From positions 1 to 64,000 of the forward strand of contig JACQZF010000038.1 in NCBI GenBank assembly GCA_016213945.1: a DNA stretch of 64,000 nt, written 5' to 3'. The position numbers were made by a program, and so were the translations under genes. The notes under the pieces are model-generated. The model ran no database searches, had not been told where the DNA came from, and saw only the letters and a program-made list of their open reading frames with translations. This stretch comes from Nitrospirota bacterium. GTDB taxonomy: Bacteria > Nitrospirota > Thermodesulfovibrionia > UBA6902. Shown in pieces: positions 51,054 to 59,152 of this stretch; within the stretch, counting starts at the first letter, position 1; each line of letters begins with the position of its first letter.

Positions 51054-52190
51054 ATGGCTAAAGTAAAAAACTGGCAGTTGGGAAGGGAGATGGATTTTCC
51101 CTATCCGGAACATAGACCCAAAAAACAAATAGCCTATGTGTTTGACACTAATAAATGCATTGCCTGTCAAACCTGTACTATGGCGTGCAAGACCACGTGG
51201 ACCGTTGGAAAGGGACAAGAGTATGTTTTCTGGAACAATGTCGAGTCCAAACCCTGGGGTTATTATCCGCTGGGTTGGGATGTAAAGGTACTGGAGCTTC
51301 TGGGTCAGCAAAAGTGGGACGGTGATAAATACGCCGGCAAGACAATATTTGAAGCTGCTCCCAAGGGTGAGCCTGCTCTCGGATATGCGCCTGAGGATCT
51401 TGACTATGCAAGTCCAAACCTCGGGGAGGATGAATGTAAAGATGTTATAAAAGGGACAGAAGACCATTATATTAAAGGCCCTGTTCATAGTAACTGGGGC
51501 TTCTACCTGGCAAGGATATGCAACCACTGCACTTATCCTGCCTGTGTTGCCGCATGCCCGAGAAAGGCGATCTACAAGAGGGATGAAGACGGCATTGTCC
51601 TTGTAGATCAGAGCCGGTGCAGGGGGTATCGTGAATGTGTCAAGGCATGTCCTTATAAAAAACCATATTACAACAACACTACAAGGGTATCTGAGAAATG
51701 CATCGCCTGTTACCCGAAAGTAGAAAACAGCGAAATGCCCCAGTGTGTTACCACATGCATAGGAAAGATAAGGCTTCAGGGTTTTAAAAGTCATCCCGAC
51801 AAGATAAGAAAAAACAATCCTATGGATTATCTTATTCACGTCAGAAAGATAGCGCTGCCCCTTTACGCGCAGCTTGGCACTGAGCCTAATGTCTACTATA
51901 TTCCGCCTATGCACGTAGACCCGAAATACCTGAAGCAGATGTTCGGGCCCGGCGCGGAAAAAGCCGTGCAGATGTACAGGAACGCAGGCCAGGACAAAGA
52001 ACTCCTCGCAGCGCTGCTGCTTTTTGGCAGCACAGAAAAACGTATAGAGGCCTTTAAGATTAAAGGAGAAATGACTGTAGGGTATGACAAAGACGGCAAG
52101 GAGATTGTCAGCGTTCCGTTAACAGAGCCTGCTATTGTAAGGCCCGCAAAGGTTGAGCAGTCAGGCGCATACCTTTACAACAACACATAG
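51054..52190 (+). CDS. iron-sulfur beta subunit of the type II molybdoenzyme
   Basis: The 378-residue protein has four iron-sulfur sites: CIACQTCTMACKTTW, CNHCTYPACVAACP, CRGYRECVKACPYKK and CIACYPKVENSEMPQCVTTC. The aromatic residue in CRGYREC marks the [3Fe-4S] site typical of NarH and its type II relatives. It wires the Mo centre to the gamma haem. There is no Tat signal, so it is probably co-exported with alpha. It starts 16 bases after the alpha stop with AGGAGG upstream. Confidence 0.92.
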   Translation: MAKVKNWQLGREMDFPYPEHRPKKQIAYVFDTNKCIACQTCTMACKTTWTVGKGQEYVFWNNVESKPWGYYPLGWDVKVLELLGQQKWDGDKYAGKTIFEAAPKGEPALGYAPEDLDYASPNLGEDECKDVIKGTEDHYIKGPVHSNWGFYLARICNHCTYPACVAACPRKAIYKRDEDGIVLVDQSRCRGYRECVKACPYKKPYYNNTTRVSEKCIACYPKVENSEMPQCVTTCIGKIRLQGFKSHPDKIRKNNPMDYLIHVRKIALPLYAQLGTEPNVYYIPPMHVDPKYLKQMFGPGAEKAVQMYRNAGQDKELLAALLLFGSTEKRIEAFKIKGEMTVGYDKDGKEIVSVPLTEPAIVRPAKVEQSGAYLYNNT

Positions 52191-52199
52191 GAGGCTAAA

Positions 52200-53081
52200 A
52201 TGAATATTATAAAAACCCTGTCACTGACCGCTGTTTTTGTGTTATCTGTCGTATCTGTCTCTTTTGCCGCAGGGAATGTGCTGACATCAAAAGCCATAAC
52301 AGGCGCAATTCCATCCAGCCCTGCTGATAAAGTATGGGAGACAACTGCATCCGTGGAAATGGATTTATTGCCTCAGATTGTGGCCGTGCCAAGCATTGGC
52401 ACCGCGACAATCTCAAAGGCAAGAGTGTGGTCTGTTAATAACGGAACGGAAATCGCCTTTAAACTTGAATGGTTTGATTCAACGAGGGATGAGGCATTGA
52501 ATATGCCTGATAAATACAGCGATGCCTGCGCAATTCAATTCCCGTTGAAAGATTCAGACAAGCCGAATCTCGCTATGGGAGAAAAGGACAAACCTGTTTA
52601 TATCGTGCACTGGAAGGCCGCGTGGGAGAAGGATACAGCAATGGGATATCAGGATGTGGAGCATGCCTATCCAAATTATAATGTAGATGGTTATCCATTG
52701 GTAAAGACCGTTGAGAACAAAGCTGTCTATCCCGTCAACAGCTTCTCTGACGAGGCAAAGGCCTTTATGGCCGGTATCGCCGCTAAAAATCCGGTCTCAA
52801 ATACAGACAGGAGAGTTCCTGTGGAAGAGCTGAACGCTGAGGGCTTCGGCACGCTCACCAGCCAGTCAAGCCAGGATGCAAACGGAAAGGGTATTTGGGA
52901 TTATGCTTACTGGAAAGTGGTAATCACAAGAAAACTCATGACGGACGATACTGCGGACACCGTTTTGAGCAAAGAGCGGACATCCATAATATCTTTTGCA
53001 GTATGGGACGGCAGCAAAGGTAATATAGGCGCGAGAAAGAACATATATGAGGGGGAGTGGTTAAACCTTAAAATAGAATAG
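52200..53081 (+). CDS. haem b-binding gamma subunit
   Basis: The 293-residue protein has a Sec signal peptide (about 1-23) and an all-beta ethylbenzene-dehydrogenase-type haem-binding domain. Features include an early KLEWFDSTRDEALN strand, LPLK-DSDKPNLAMGEKDKP (candidate Met ligand region), VNSFSDEAKAFMAG and ISFAVWDGSKGNIGARK at the end. It is a soluble periplasmic haem b carrier, unlike membrane NarI, so the whole complex is periplasmic and should talk to a cytochrome c. A truncated paralogue is at 15569-15976. Confidence 0.85.
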   Translation: MNIIKTLSLTAVFVLSVVSVSFAAGNVLTSKAITGAIPSSPADKVWETTASVEMDLLPQIVAVPSIGTATISKARVWSVNNGTEIAFKLEWFDSTRDEALNMPDKYSDACAIQFPLKDSDKPNLAMGEKDKPVYIVHWKAAWEKDTAMGYQDVEHAYPNYNVDGYPLVKTVENKAVYPVNSFSDEAKAFMAGIAAKNPVSNTDRRVPVEELNAEGFGTLTSQSSQDANGKGIWDYAYWKVVITRKLMTDDTADTVLSKERTSIISFAVWDGSKGNIGARKNIYEGEWLNLKIE

Positions 53082-53093
53082 GGGTAATATAAA

Positions 53094-53804
53094 TTGAATA
53101 CAATAGAAATTAAGAAAGAAGATTTACTCGCAAAGGCGGATATATACAGAGTATTGGCGCGGGCCTTTTCATATCCCGATAAAGAGACCATCGAATCTCT
53201 TAAATTACTTTGTGACGATATTGCAGTTGCTGATATCCCCGGTAATGTTCGGGAAAGATTTCTGGCATTCAAAAATTCTTTCATCAATCCCGCAGCAGAA
53301 GAAATGGAAGCGGAATATAATGAGCTGTTTATGACGCGCATGTTCTGCCCTGCTTACGAAACAAGTTATGGCAGGAACAGCTTCAGCAGGCCGGAGACCC
53401 TGGCTGACATCAGCGCATTTTATAAGGCCTTTGGTTTTTCCATAGCAGACGGAGAGGAGATGCTTGATCACATTGCCGTGGAAATGGAATTTATGAGCCT
53501 TCTCCTGCTGAAAGAGGCTTACGGCGTTGAGCAGGGCCTGAATGATATGACGGATATTTGTGATGCTGCAAATAAAAAGTTTCTCGGCGACCATCCGGGA
53601 CGATGGGTGCGGCCCTTCTGTAAAAATCTGACAGAGAAGGCAATAACGGATTTCTATAAAAGTCTTGCTGTCTTTACTGAACAATTTATTGAAGGAGAAA
53701 TAGCCTGTCACGGAATTGATGTTAAATATACAGAGGGTCTTTTCAAGGATGAGATAGCTGAGGAGCCAATAACCTGTTCTATGGAAGAAGACAGAAAAAA
53801 GTAG
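53094..53804 (+). CDS. TorD/NarJ-family chaperone of the molybdoenzyme
   Basis: The 236-residue helical cytoplasmic protein has the TorD/DMSO-reductase chaperone pattern: YRVLARAFSYPDKETI, EYNELFMTRMFCPAYETSYG, and a late DHIAVEMEFMSLLLLKE. It inserts the molybdenum cofactor and proofreads the Tat signal of alpha. It is the fourth gene of the alpha-beta-gamma-delta order seen in ser, clr and ebd operons. The start is TTG 53094 with AGGGG upstream. Confidence 0.88.
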   Translation: MNTIEIKKEDLLAKADIYRVLARAFSYPDKETIESLKLLCDDIAVADIPGNVRERFLAFKNSFINPAAEEMEAEYNELFMTRMFCPAYETSYGRNSFSRPETLADISAFYKAFGFSIADGEEMLDHIAVEMEFMSLLLLKEAYGVEQGLNDMTDICDAANKKFLGDHPGRWVRPFCKNLTEKAITDFYKSLAVFTEQFIEGEIACHGIDVKYTEGLFKDEIAEEPITCSMEEDRKK

Positions 53805-53967
53805 AAAGGCAGTTTTTTTCGAAATTCAAAGACGTGTTTGTTTGCCCAAGGCCGCTGTGTTTCTATTCCTCCCCTTTGAAGCACGGCGGCCCCTCCTTTT
53901 TTTACCGTGCATCCGGAATGACAAAGACCTGATAGTTGTTTATAATACCTCTACTGATGGATTCATT
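53805..53967 (+). other. gap with degenerate repeat sequence
   Basis: This 163-base gap between the chaperone and NosL genes holds pyrimidine-rich sequence and a partial palindrome end (CCGGAATGAC around 53913). The NosL frame is open through it but lacks a start signal, so I place no coding sequence here. Confidence 0.4.
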
Positions 53968-54453
53968 ATGAAAAAAACAAGAATAGCGCTATATTTATTG
54001 ACGTTAATTATTGCCCTTTCTGTAGCCTGCAAACAATCAGAGACCAAACTGCAGCCCGTAGAACTTACCCGTGAGCACATGTGCCAGGTCTGCGGGATGA
54101 TCATAGTGGACTTTCCCGGGGCCAAGGCGCAGATACATTATAAAAAGGGGAAATATGACACCTTCTGCAGTACGCTGGACATGTTTTTATTTTACCTTCA
54201 GCCTGACAGGCCCAAAGACATCACTGCAATCTATGTGAATGATATGGGCAAGGCTGACATGGAGCATCCGGTGAATCTCTGGACAGATGCAACAAAGGCG
54301 TTTTATGTTTACGGGGGAGATGTTATGGGGCCTATGGGCGAGGCAATGATTCCGTTTTCAGAATTAAAAGATGCTGCGGCGTACATAAAACAGCACGGCG
54401 GCAAGTTGATTGCATTCAACGATGTGACAATGGATATGCTGAGGCCGCATTAG
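53968..54453 (+). CDS. nosL: NosL-family copper chaperone lipoprotein
   Basis: The 161-residue protein starts at ATG 53968 with a lipoprotein signal whose lipobox ends SVAC. The NosL core follows: REHMCQVCGMIIVDFPGAKA (CX2CGM copper site), YDTFCSTLDMFLFYLQP, and KAFYVYGGDVMGPMGEAMIPF near the end. NosL delivers Cu(I) to apo-NosZ in the outer periplasm. The ORF is open further upstream but that sequence is repeat-like. The gene opens a second nos accessory region 18 kb from nosZ. Confidence 0.85.
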   Translation: MKKTRIALYLLTLIIALSVACKQSETKLQPVELTREHMCQVCGMIIVDFPGAKAQIHYKKGKYDTFCSTLDMFLFYLQPDRPKDITAIYVNDMGKADMEHPVNLWTDATKAFYVYGGDVMGPMGEAMIPFSELKDAAAYIKQHGGKLIAFNDVTMDMLRPH

Positions 54454-54504
54454 TAATTGTTCTTGCTGGAGCTCTGCGGGTAATTCCAGGTATGCACGGG
54501 AGAC

Positions 54505-54564
54505 GTCATTCCGGCTTGTCCGGAATCTTTCTTTGCGAAAAGACTCCCGACAAGCGGGAGTGAC
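54505..54564 (+). repeat. interspersed imperfect palindrome, copy 4
   Basis: A 60-base copy: GTCATTCCGGCTTGTCCGGA on the left, CCGACAAGCGGGAGTGAC on the right. It lies 31 bases before a small gene that has another copy of the same element on its other side. Confidence 0.88.
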
Positions 54565-54594
54565 AGCATTCGAGTATTAATTACCGGAGCCATA

Positions 54595-54894
54595 ATGACT
54601 GCAAACAAATTGATAACAGCAACCGCTCTTCTCCTGACAATGTCAGTGCTCATACTATTAAGCGAGTGGCGCTTATGGAAAAGTTACGAAACCGCGAAGA
54701 TAAAAGAATTCCAGCAGTATGCAGGCGGACTTGGACTTGGAGCGTCTGTCAGCCCTGAATGGGGGTTCATAAATTATGACCCGCGTATTGATTATACAGA
54801 TGAGACGAATCTGTGGCCTGTCCCCGGGGGATACAGTTATGCTCCAGATAAAAATGCGTCTGTAGTTGAGATTAAGGAGTTCACTGTAAGATAA
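54595..54894 (+). CDS. small membrane-anchored protein, unknown
   Basis: The 99-residue protein has one N-terminal helix (about 5-24) and a short periplasmic domain with a PEWGFINYDPRIDYTDE segment and a C-terminal strand. I do not recognise it. It is flanked on both sides by copies of the GTCATTCC palindrome and sits between two NosL-like genes, so a role in copper delivery is possible but unsupported. Confidence 0.55.
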   Translation: MTANKLITATALLLTMSVLILLSEWRLWKSYETAKIKEFQQYAGGLGLGASVSPEWGFINYDPRIDYTDETNLWPVPGGYSYAPDKNASVVEIKEFTVR

Positions 54895-54925
54895 ATTGGA
54901 ATTAATAAGTAAGACTGAATGTTAT

Positions 54926-54992
54926 GTCGATCCCGCAAGCGAAGCGCGCCGGGAGTCTTCTTGGTGAAGGATTCCGGACAAGCCGGAATGAC
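54926..54992 (+). repeat. interspersed imperfect palindrome, copy 5
   Basis: A 67-base copy, GTCGATCCCGCAAGCG to CGGACAAGCCGGAATGAC. It is closest to copy 3 in having the CAAGCGAAGCGC left half. Confidence 0.85.
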
Positions 54993-55040
54993 AAGAGCAC
55001 TTAGTAAGCAGACACTTAACAGTTTGAAATAGGAGGCGAC

Positions 55041-55541
55041 ATGAACAAGAAAATCTTGTTTCTGGTTTTATGTGTCAGTATTGTACTTGCAGCAACGGTC
55101 TTTACCGCTGAACAGTTTAATATTGAACACCCCATCAAAAAGCCGCAGAAATTTACTGACCGGGAAAGATGCAGTAACTGCGGCATGGACCTGAATGAAT
55201 GGGCGAGGACCCGGCATGAATTTGAAAACTCAAAAGGCAAATTTCATACATGCTCCATTCACTGTGCTGCCGTAATGAAAAAGAAACTAAATGAGGCGCC
55301 CAAAAATGTGAAAGTTGCGGAATATCTCCATCCTGAAAAGATGCTGGATGCAGACAAGGCATTTTACGTCATCGGCTCTACTGCGCCCGGCACAATGGCC
55401 TTAAGGAGTAAGATCGCCTTTTCTTCAAAAGAGGAAGCGGAGAAATTTGCAGCCGGATACGGCGGGACCGTTGCTGGTTTTGAAGAGGCCTTTGTTGAAG
55501 CGGAGAAAGACGCCCACAGCCACAGCAAGCATAAACACTAA
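55041..55541 (+). CDS. NosL-like copper-binding protein, second
   Basis: The 166-residue protein has an N-terminal signal anchor (about 4-22). The NosL-type site reads RERCSNCGMDLNEWART, with a second cysteine pair in HTCSIHCAAVMKK, and the fold continues through KAFYVIGSTAPGTMALRSK. It ends in a His-rich tail DAHSHSKHKH suited to metal binding. It follows GGAGGCGAC and is part of the NosL/ABC exporter group. Confidence 0.8.
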   Translation: MNKKILFLVLCVSIVLAATVFTAEQFNIEHPIKKPQKFTDRERCSNCGMDLNEWARTRHEFENSKGKFHTCSIHCAAVMKKKLNEAPKNVKVAEYLHPEKMLDADKAFYVIGSTAPGTMALRSKIAFSSKEEAEKFAAGYGGTVAGFEEAFVEAEKDAHSHSKHKH

Positions 55542-55552
55542 AATAGAAGTTG

Positions 55553-55633
55553 AGAAGATAAGAAGTTGTGAAGTTGAGAAAAAAACAAAAATCTATTCCC
55601 CCAGCTTCTTAACCTCCTAACTTCTTATCTTCT
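55553..55633 (+). repeat. 28-bp inverted repeat (hairpin)
   Basis: AGAAGATAAGAAGTTGTGAA and onwards (55553-55580) is the inverse of 55606-55633 at 24 of 28 positions, with a 25-base loop. It belongs to a purine-rich GAAGTTAAGAAG repeat family; single arms recur around 59560-59595 at the start of the TolC gene. Confidence 0.75.
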
Positions 55634-55687
55634 ATAGTACTCTGTAATTTGTGGTTTTATTTAATTACATTTTTTGGCTAACCTAAA

Positions 55688-56857
55688 TTGAAACATCTTA
55701 ATATTCTATACGCAGCCGCCGGCAATGTCGTAAGACACAAGTTGAGGAGTGTTGTGGTTATACTCTGCCTTGTGGCGGTCCTCTTCCCTTTTTTATCAGC
55801 TATCGCCATTCTGGAAGGCGTCAAGACGCAGTCCCGCATATCTGTATCTGAAGGCGCTGACATCTATGTGACAATGGACATGTTTGGCAGAAACGGCGTT
55901 ATCCCTATTGAAATGGCTGAGGTGATGAAGCAGATACCCGGCGTTACAAAAGCGGTGCCGAGGGCCATCGGGAGGATATATATAGGAGGCAAGCTTGCTG
56001 TCCTGCTCGGCATAACTGATGATGAAAAGCCGTCTTCCCTGAATTTCATAAATGGCTCTTTGCCGAAGGCCGGAGAAATAGTTATTGGAAGGGGCCTGGC
56101 GGAACATCTCAACCTCGAAGTCGGGGAAGAACTGAACATAGGGACCAGGGTGGTGGCGTTCATTGAGAATGAACCGTACATAATAAAAAAGATGTATCAC
56201 GTGTCAGGGATATTTGATGCGCAGTCAGGCATATGGGCTTCCAATCTTGTCCTTATGAGCATTGATGATGCCGTCTCTGTTTTTGAAATGGAAGACTTTG
56301 CAACCGACATCGGACTGTATGTCAGGCCCGGCTATGAGGCAGCAGTGAGCAAGGGCCTTCAGAAGATGAATCCTTTTTTCAGGATACAGACAAAGGGTCT
56401 TGTGAGGACTTACATTGAAAGGGGCTTTAACATGAAAGGCGGCATCTTTGCCGCGCTTTATGTATTGGCCTTTGCGCTGACAATCCCTGCCATACTTGTC
56501 ACATCGGGGTTCGGCCTTTCCGGGAGAAGAAAAGAAATCGGAATTCTGAAAGCCACAGGCTGGCAGACGCATGAGGTATTGGAGATGGTGTTTTTTGAAA
56601 ACATCATGTTAGCGCTGATAAGCGCCCCTTCCGCCTTGGTCCTCTCATTTGTCTGGATAAAACTGTTCAATGCCCCGTTCATTGCCCCGCTCTTTATTCC
56701 GGGAGCAGGCAGCATACCTCCTTTTCCGGTGCCTTCGAGGTTCATGCCGTTGCCTTTTGTATTTTCATTTTTCTTTGCCTTGCTGCTGACAATGACCGGA
56801 AGTATTTATTCCACCTGGCGGGCCGCAATCGTGTCTCCCGCAGAGGCAATGAAATGA
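55688..56857 (+). CDS. MacB/FtsX-type ABC transporter permease
   Basis: The 389-residue protein has an N-terminal helix (about 18-42), a periplasmic MacB-like core domain (about 45-245; GGKLAVLLGITDDE, then VIGRGLAEHLNLEVGEE) and three C-terminal helices with GRRKEIGILKATGWQTHEV, the coupling motif of this class. It works with the ATPase encoded next. Such transporters act mechanically on periplasmic substrates or lipoproteins. Here the neighbours suggest copper-chaperone or NosL lipoprotein handling. The only start in register is TTG 55688, without a good ribosome-binding site. Confidence 0.8.
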   Translation: MKHLNILYAAAGNVVRHKLRSVVVILCLVAVLFPFLSAIAILEGVKTQSRISVSEGADIYVTMDMFGRNGVIPIEMAEVMKQIPGVTKAVPRAIGRIYIGGKLAVLLGITDDEKPSSLNFINGSLPKAGEIVIGRGLAEHLNLEVGEELNIGTRVVAFIENEPYIIKKMYHVSGIFDAQSGIWASNLVLMSIDDAVSVFEMEDFATDIGLYVRPGYEAAVSKGLQKMNPFFRIQTKGLVRTYIERGFNMKGGIFAALYVLAFALTIPAILVTSGFGLSGRRKEIGILKATGWQTHEVLEMVFFENIMLALISAPSALVLSFVWIKLFNAPFIAPLFIPGAGSIPPFPVPSRFMPLPFVFSFFFALLLTMTGSIYSTWRAAIVSPAEAMK

Positions 56858-57582
56858 CAAATATAAGAGTCAGGAGTCAGGAGTCAGGAGTCAGAAGAGA
56901 CGAATTAATTCGCTGCGAAGGTGTGTGGAAAATTTATAATGAGGGCCGGCCCCACGAGGTGCAGGCGCTTGCGGATGTGAGTCTGGAAATTAAGAAAGGC
57001 TCTTTTACCATACTTAACGGCCCGTCAGGCTCCGGCAAGACAACGCTTCTGGCCCTCCTCGGGACAATGGACAGGCCGAGCAGGGGGGGGATATTCATGA
57101 AGGGCAAAGATATTACCGGTTTTTCCGATACCGCATTGTCCACATTAAGAAGAGACAGCATAGGTTTTGTCTTTCAGAATTTCAACCTTATCCCAAGACT
57201 TTCTGCATGGGAAAACGTATCCACGCCGCTGATTCCTGCAGGAGTGAGTGAAAAAGGCAGACGAGACAGGGCGATGGTGTTATTGGAAAAACTCGGATTA
57301 GCGGACAGGGCTTCTCACGCCCCTGAAGAATTGAGCGGAGGAGAGCAGCAGCGCGTTGCAATAGCAAGGGCCCTGATAAATAATCCTGAGATAATCATCC
57401 TTGATGAACCGACGTCAAACATTGATGCAGAGGCCACAGATATTCTTATTGATATACTGAAGAACCTGAAATCAGACAGTAAGACCCTCCTTGTCTCTAC
57501 GCATGATCAGGTGCTGCGGCCCCATGCCGATACGGTCTTTGAATTAAAACGCGGGAGGCTGGCTGGAATAACTCATGACTGA
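56854..57582 (+). CDS. LolD/MacB-type ABC ATPase
   Basis: The 242-residue ATPase has Walker A NGPSGSGKTTLLA, Q-loop FQNFNLIPRLSAWENV, signature LSGGEQQRVAIARAL, Walker B IIILDEPTSNID and the switch His in VSTHD. It pairs with the permease whose stop it overlaps (ATGA). Its first 20 codons include four perfect copies of the heptamer GAGTCAG (56867-56894), so the native N-terminus may begin later, near LIRCEGVWKIY. Confidence 0.87.
   Translation: MTNIRVRSQESGVRRDELIRCEGVWKIYNEGRPHEVQALADVSLEIKKGSFTILNGPSGSGKTTLLALLGTMDRPSRGGIFMKGKDITGFSDTALSTLRRDSIGFVFQNFNLIPRLSAWENVSTPLIPAGVSEKGRRDRAMVLLEKLGLADRASHAPEELSGGEQQRVAIARALINNPEIIILDEPTSNIDAEATDILIDILKNLKSDSKTLLVSTHDQVLRPHADTVFELKRGRLAGITHD
56867..56894 (+). 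repeat. four tandem GAGTCAG heptamers in coding sequence
   Basis: Four perfect, adjacent 7-base units lie directly after the start codon region of the ABC ATPase gene. A gain or loss of one unit would shift the reading frame. Confidence 0.9.
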
Positions 57583-57602
57583 TTCTGATAACAGGTAATC
57601 TG

Positions 57603-58616
57603 ATGATACTCAATATATACACAATAATAATGATGTTTGCAGCCGCGCTCACGGGTGTGCTCGCGGTCCCCCTCGGCATCATGTCTTTCAGGATATTTCA
57701 GAAGTGGGAAAAGCCTCTTTATGCAGAAGAAAGGACTGACATAGAGAACAGGTCCTATCTCCTTTTGCTCACCGCGGCAGTCATCCTCTCGTTAAAACTA
57801 TTGACATGGCCCTTCTTCTATGTGACGCTTCAAAGCTATATTCCAAGCATCAGGGGGGCTATGTGCATTTTCGGAGTGACACAGTTTTATCCTTCCATGA
57901 GCAGCGCCCTTCAGCTATTCAAGCCGCTGGTTTTCTTTCTGATCGGCGGCTGGCTGCTCCTCAACCAGCTTGACAGAAAAACAGAGACATCACCCCTCTT
58001 TAGAAAAAAGTTCCTTTTTCTTCATCTCATAAGTTTCATGGTTCTTATAGACAGCCTGGGAGACCTTATGTATTTCACAGGTTTTAATACAGGCTCTTCT
58101 GTTGCATGCTGCACCACTTTTTTTGATGTACCCGAGCGGGCAACTGCCGTACTTCCCCTTTCTATTCTCGGCGAGGCATATGAAAAATATATGCTCCCCT
58201 CGTATTACACTATGAATATGTCACTGTTGGCCCTTATGGGCGTTTCATATCGGGGCCTTCAAAACAATAAACTCCTTCCCCCCTGGATGACAATAGCAGG
58301 CGCAATCCTTGCCGTACTAACTGCGGTAATCACCATCTTTGCCATGTTTGAAGTTATTGCGCCGGAATTGATGGGACTTCCTTATCATCATTGTATTTAC
58401 TGCATGTGGCAGTATGTGCCGGATTCAGTCCTGATAACAGCTCTTTTTATCATCGGCATATTTTCTCCATGCTGGGCGCTTTTGCTCAATATCATGGGCA
58501 GGCACAGCGAGACAGATGCAGCTTTGAAGGGATACATAATGAATCTTTATTTTTTCGGGATAATTTCAACAGGCGCATCAATGCTTATGGTCACAATACA
58601 TTTAATGCTTAAATGA
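57603..58616 (+). CDS. polytopic membrane protein with Cys/His loops, unknown
   Basis: The 337-residue protein has about eight transmembrane helices. Conserved-looking metal or thiol residues sit at helix ends: SSVACCTTFFD in the middle and GLPYHHCIYCMWQYVPD in a later loop, the latter a HHCxxC arrangement. I recognise no family. It is encoded 20 bases after the ABC ATPase and overlaps the next NosL-like gene by four bases, so it belongs to this copper-related operon and could be a copper or disulfide handling protein. Confidence 0.75.
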   Translation: MILNIYTIIMMFAAALTGVLAVPLGIMSFRIFQKWEKPLYAEERTDIENRSYLLLLTAAVILSLKLLTWPFFYVTLQSYIPSIRGAMCIFGVTQFYPSMSSALQLFKPLVFFLIGGWLLLNQLDRKTETSPLFRKKFLFLHLISFMVLIDSLGDLMYFTGFNTGSSVACCTTFFDVPERATAVLPLSILGEAYEKYMLPSYYTMNMSLLALMGVSYRGLQNNKLLPPWMTIAGAILAVLTAVITIFAMFEVIAPELMGLPYHHCIYCMWQYVPDSVLITALFIIGIFSPCWALLLNIMGRHSETDAALKGYIMNLYFFGIISTGASMLMVTIHLMLK

Positions 58617-59047
58617 ACGGTCATACCATGAATAGAAAAAGCATCTTAGCCGCAATTATAATCGCCTTTTCAGTTGCTATCTCGCTAATCACAATTTCCC
58701 TCCAGAGACAAAACGCCCCTGTCTGTCATTATGACGGTGAAAATATCATGCCTGTTTACGAGGTTGATATAGAACAGAAAGACAGAGGTGTGTTAAAGTT
58801 CTGCTCTGTTTACTGTGCACTGGAATGGTTTAAAAGAAACAATACAAAGTCTGCTTTCGTGACAGTAACTGACGAACTTACCGGGGAGAAACTGGACGCC
58901 TCCCTTGCCTTCTTTGTTGAGAGCGATGTAATCAGCGTGGCTGCTACCCGGAACAGGATGCATGTCTTTAAAGATAAACACCACGCTCAAGCACACGGGA
59001 AACAATACAACGGGAAATCCGTGCTCAACCCGTTCAATATGAATTGA
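58613..59047 (+). CDS. NosL-like/TRASH-type small anchored protein, third
   Basis: The 144-residue protein has an N-terminal anchor (about 8-28). A NosL-related metal site reads APVCHYDGENIMPVYEV, with a second cysteine pair KFCSVYCALEWF, then a short NosL-like beta domain (ASLAFFVESDVIS). The C-terminus has HAQAHGKQYNGKSV. The CxYDG form replaces the CGM of classical NosL. Start ATG 58613 overlaps the preceding stop; ATG 58628 is an alternative. Confidence 0.7.
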   Translation: MNGHTMNRKSILAAIIIAFSVAISLITISLQRQNAPVCHYDGENIMPVYEVDIEQKDRGVLKFCSVYCALEWFKRNNTKSAFVTVTDELTGEKLDASLAFFVESDVISVAATRNRMHVFKDKHHAQAHGKQYNGKSVLNPFNMN

Positions 59048-59115
59048 GCAGGCTGCTTTTATTGGGGTTTTCCATATGATGCTATCATGAAATATGTATT
59101 AGCTATATTTTTTTC

Positions 59116-59152
59116 TTGACAAACATATCAACACATGTTAATGTGTTGATAT
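59116..59152 (+). promoter_or_regulatory. ArsR-type operator overlapping promoter and start codon
   Basis: TTGACA at 59116-59121 is followed by a perfect inverted repeat ATATCAACACAT-N4-ATGTGTTGATAT (59125-59152). The repeat's last two bases are the first two bases of the ArsR start codon (59151-59153). No ribosome-binding site fits between the -10 region and the ATG, which suggests a leaderless or nearly leaderless mRNA under autorepression. Confidence 0.8.

Noticed and set aside
51030-51914. Minus-strand frame of 294 codons opposite the molybdoenzyme beta subunit
   Set aside because: It is antisense to four iron-sulfur motifs and has no domain of its own.
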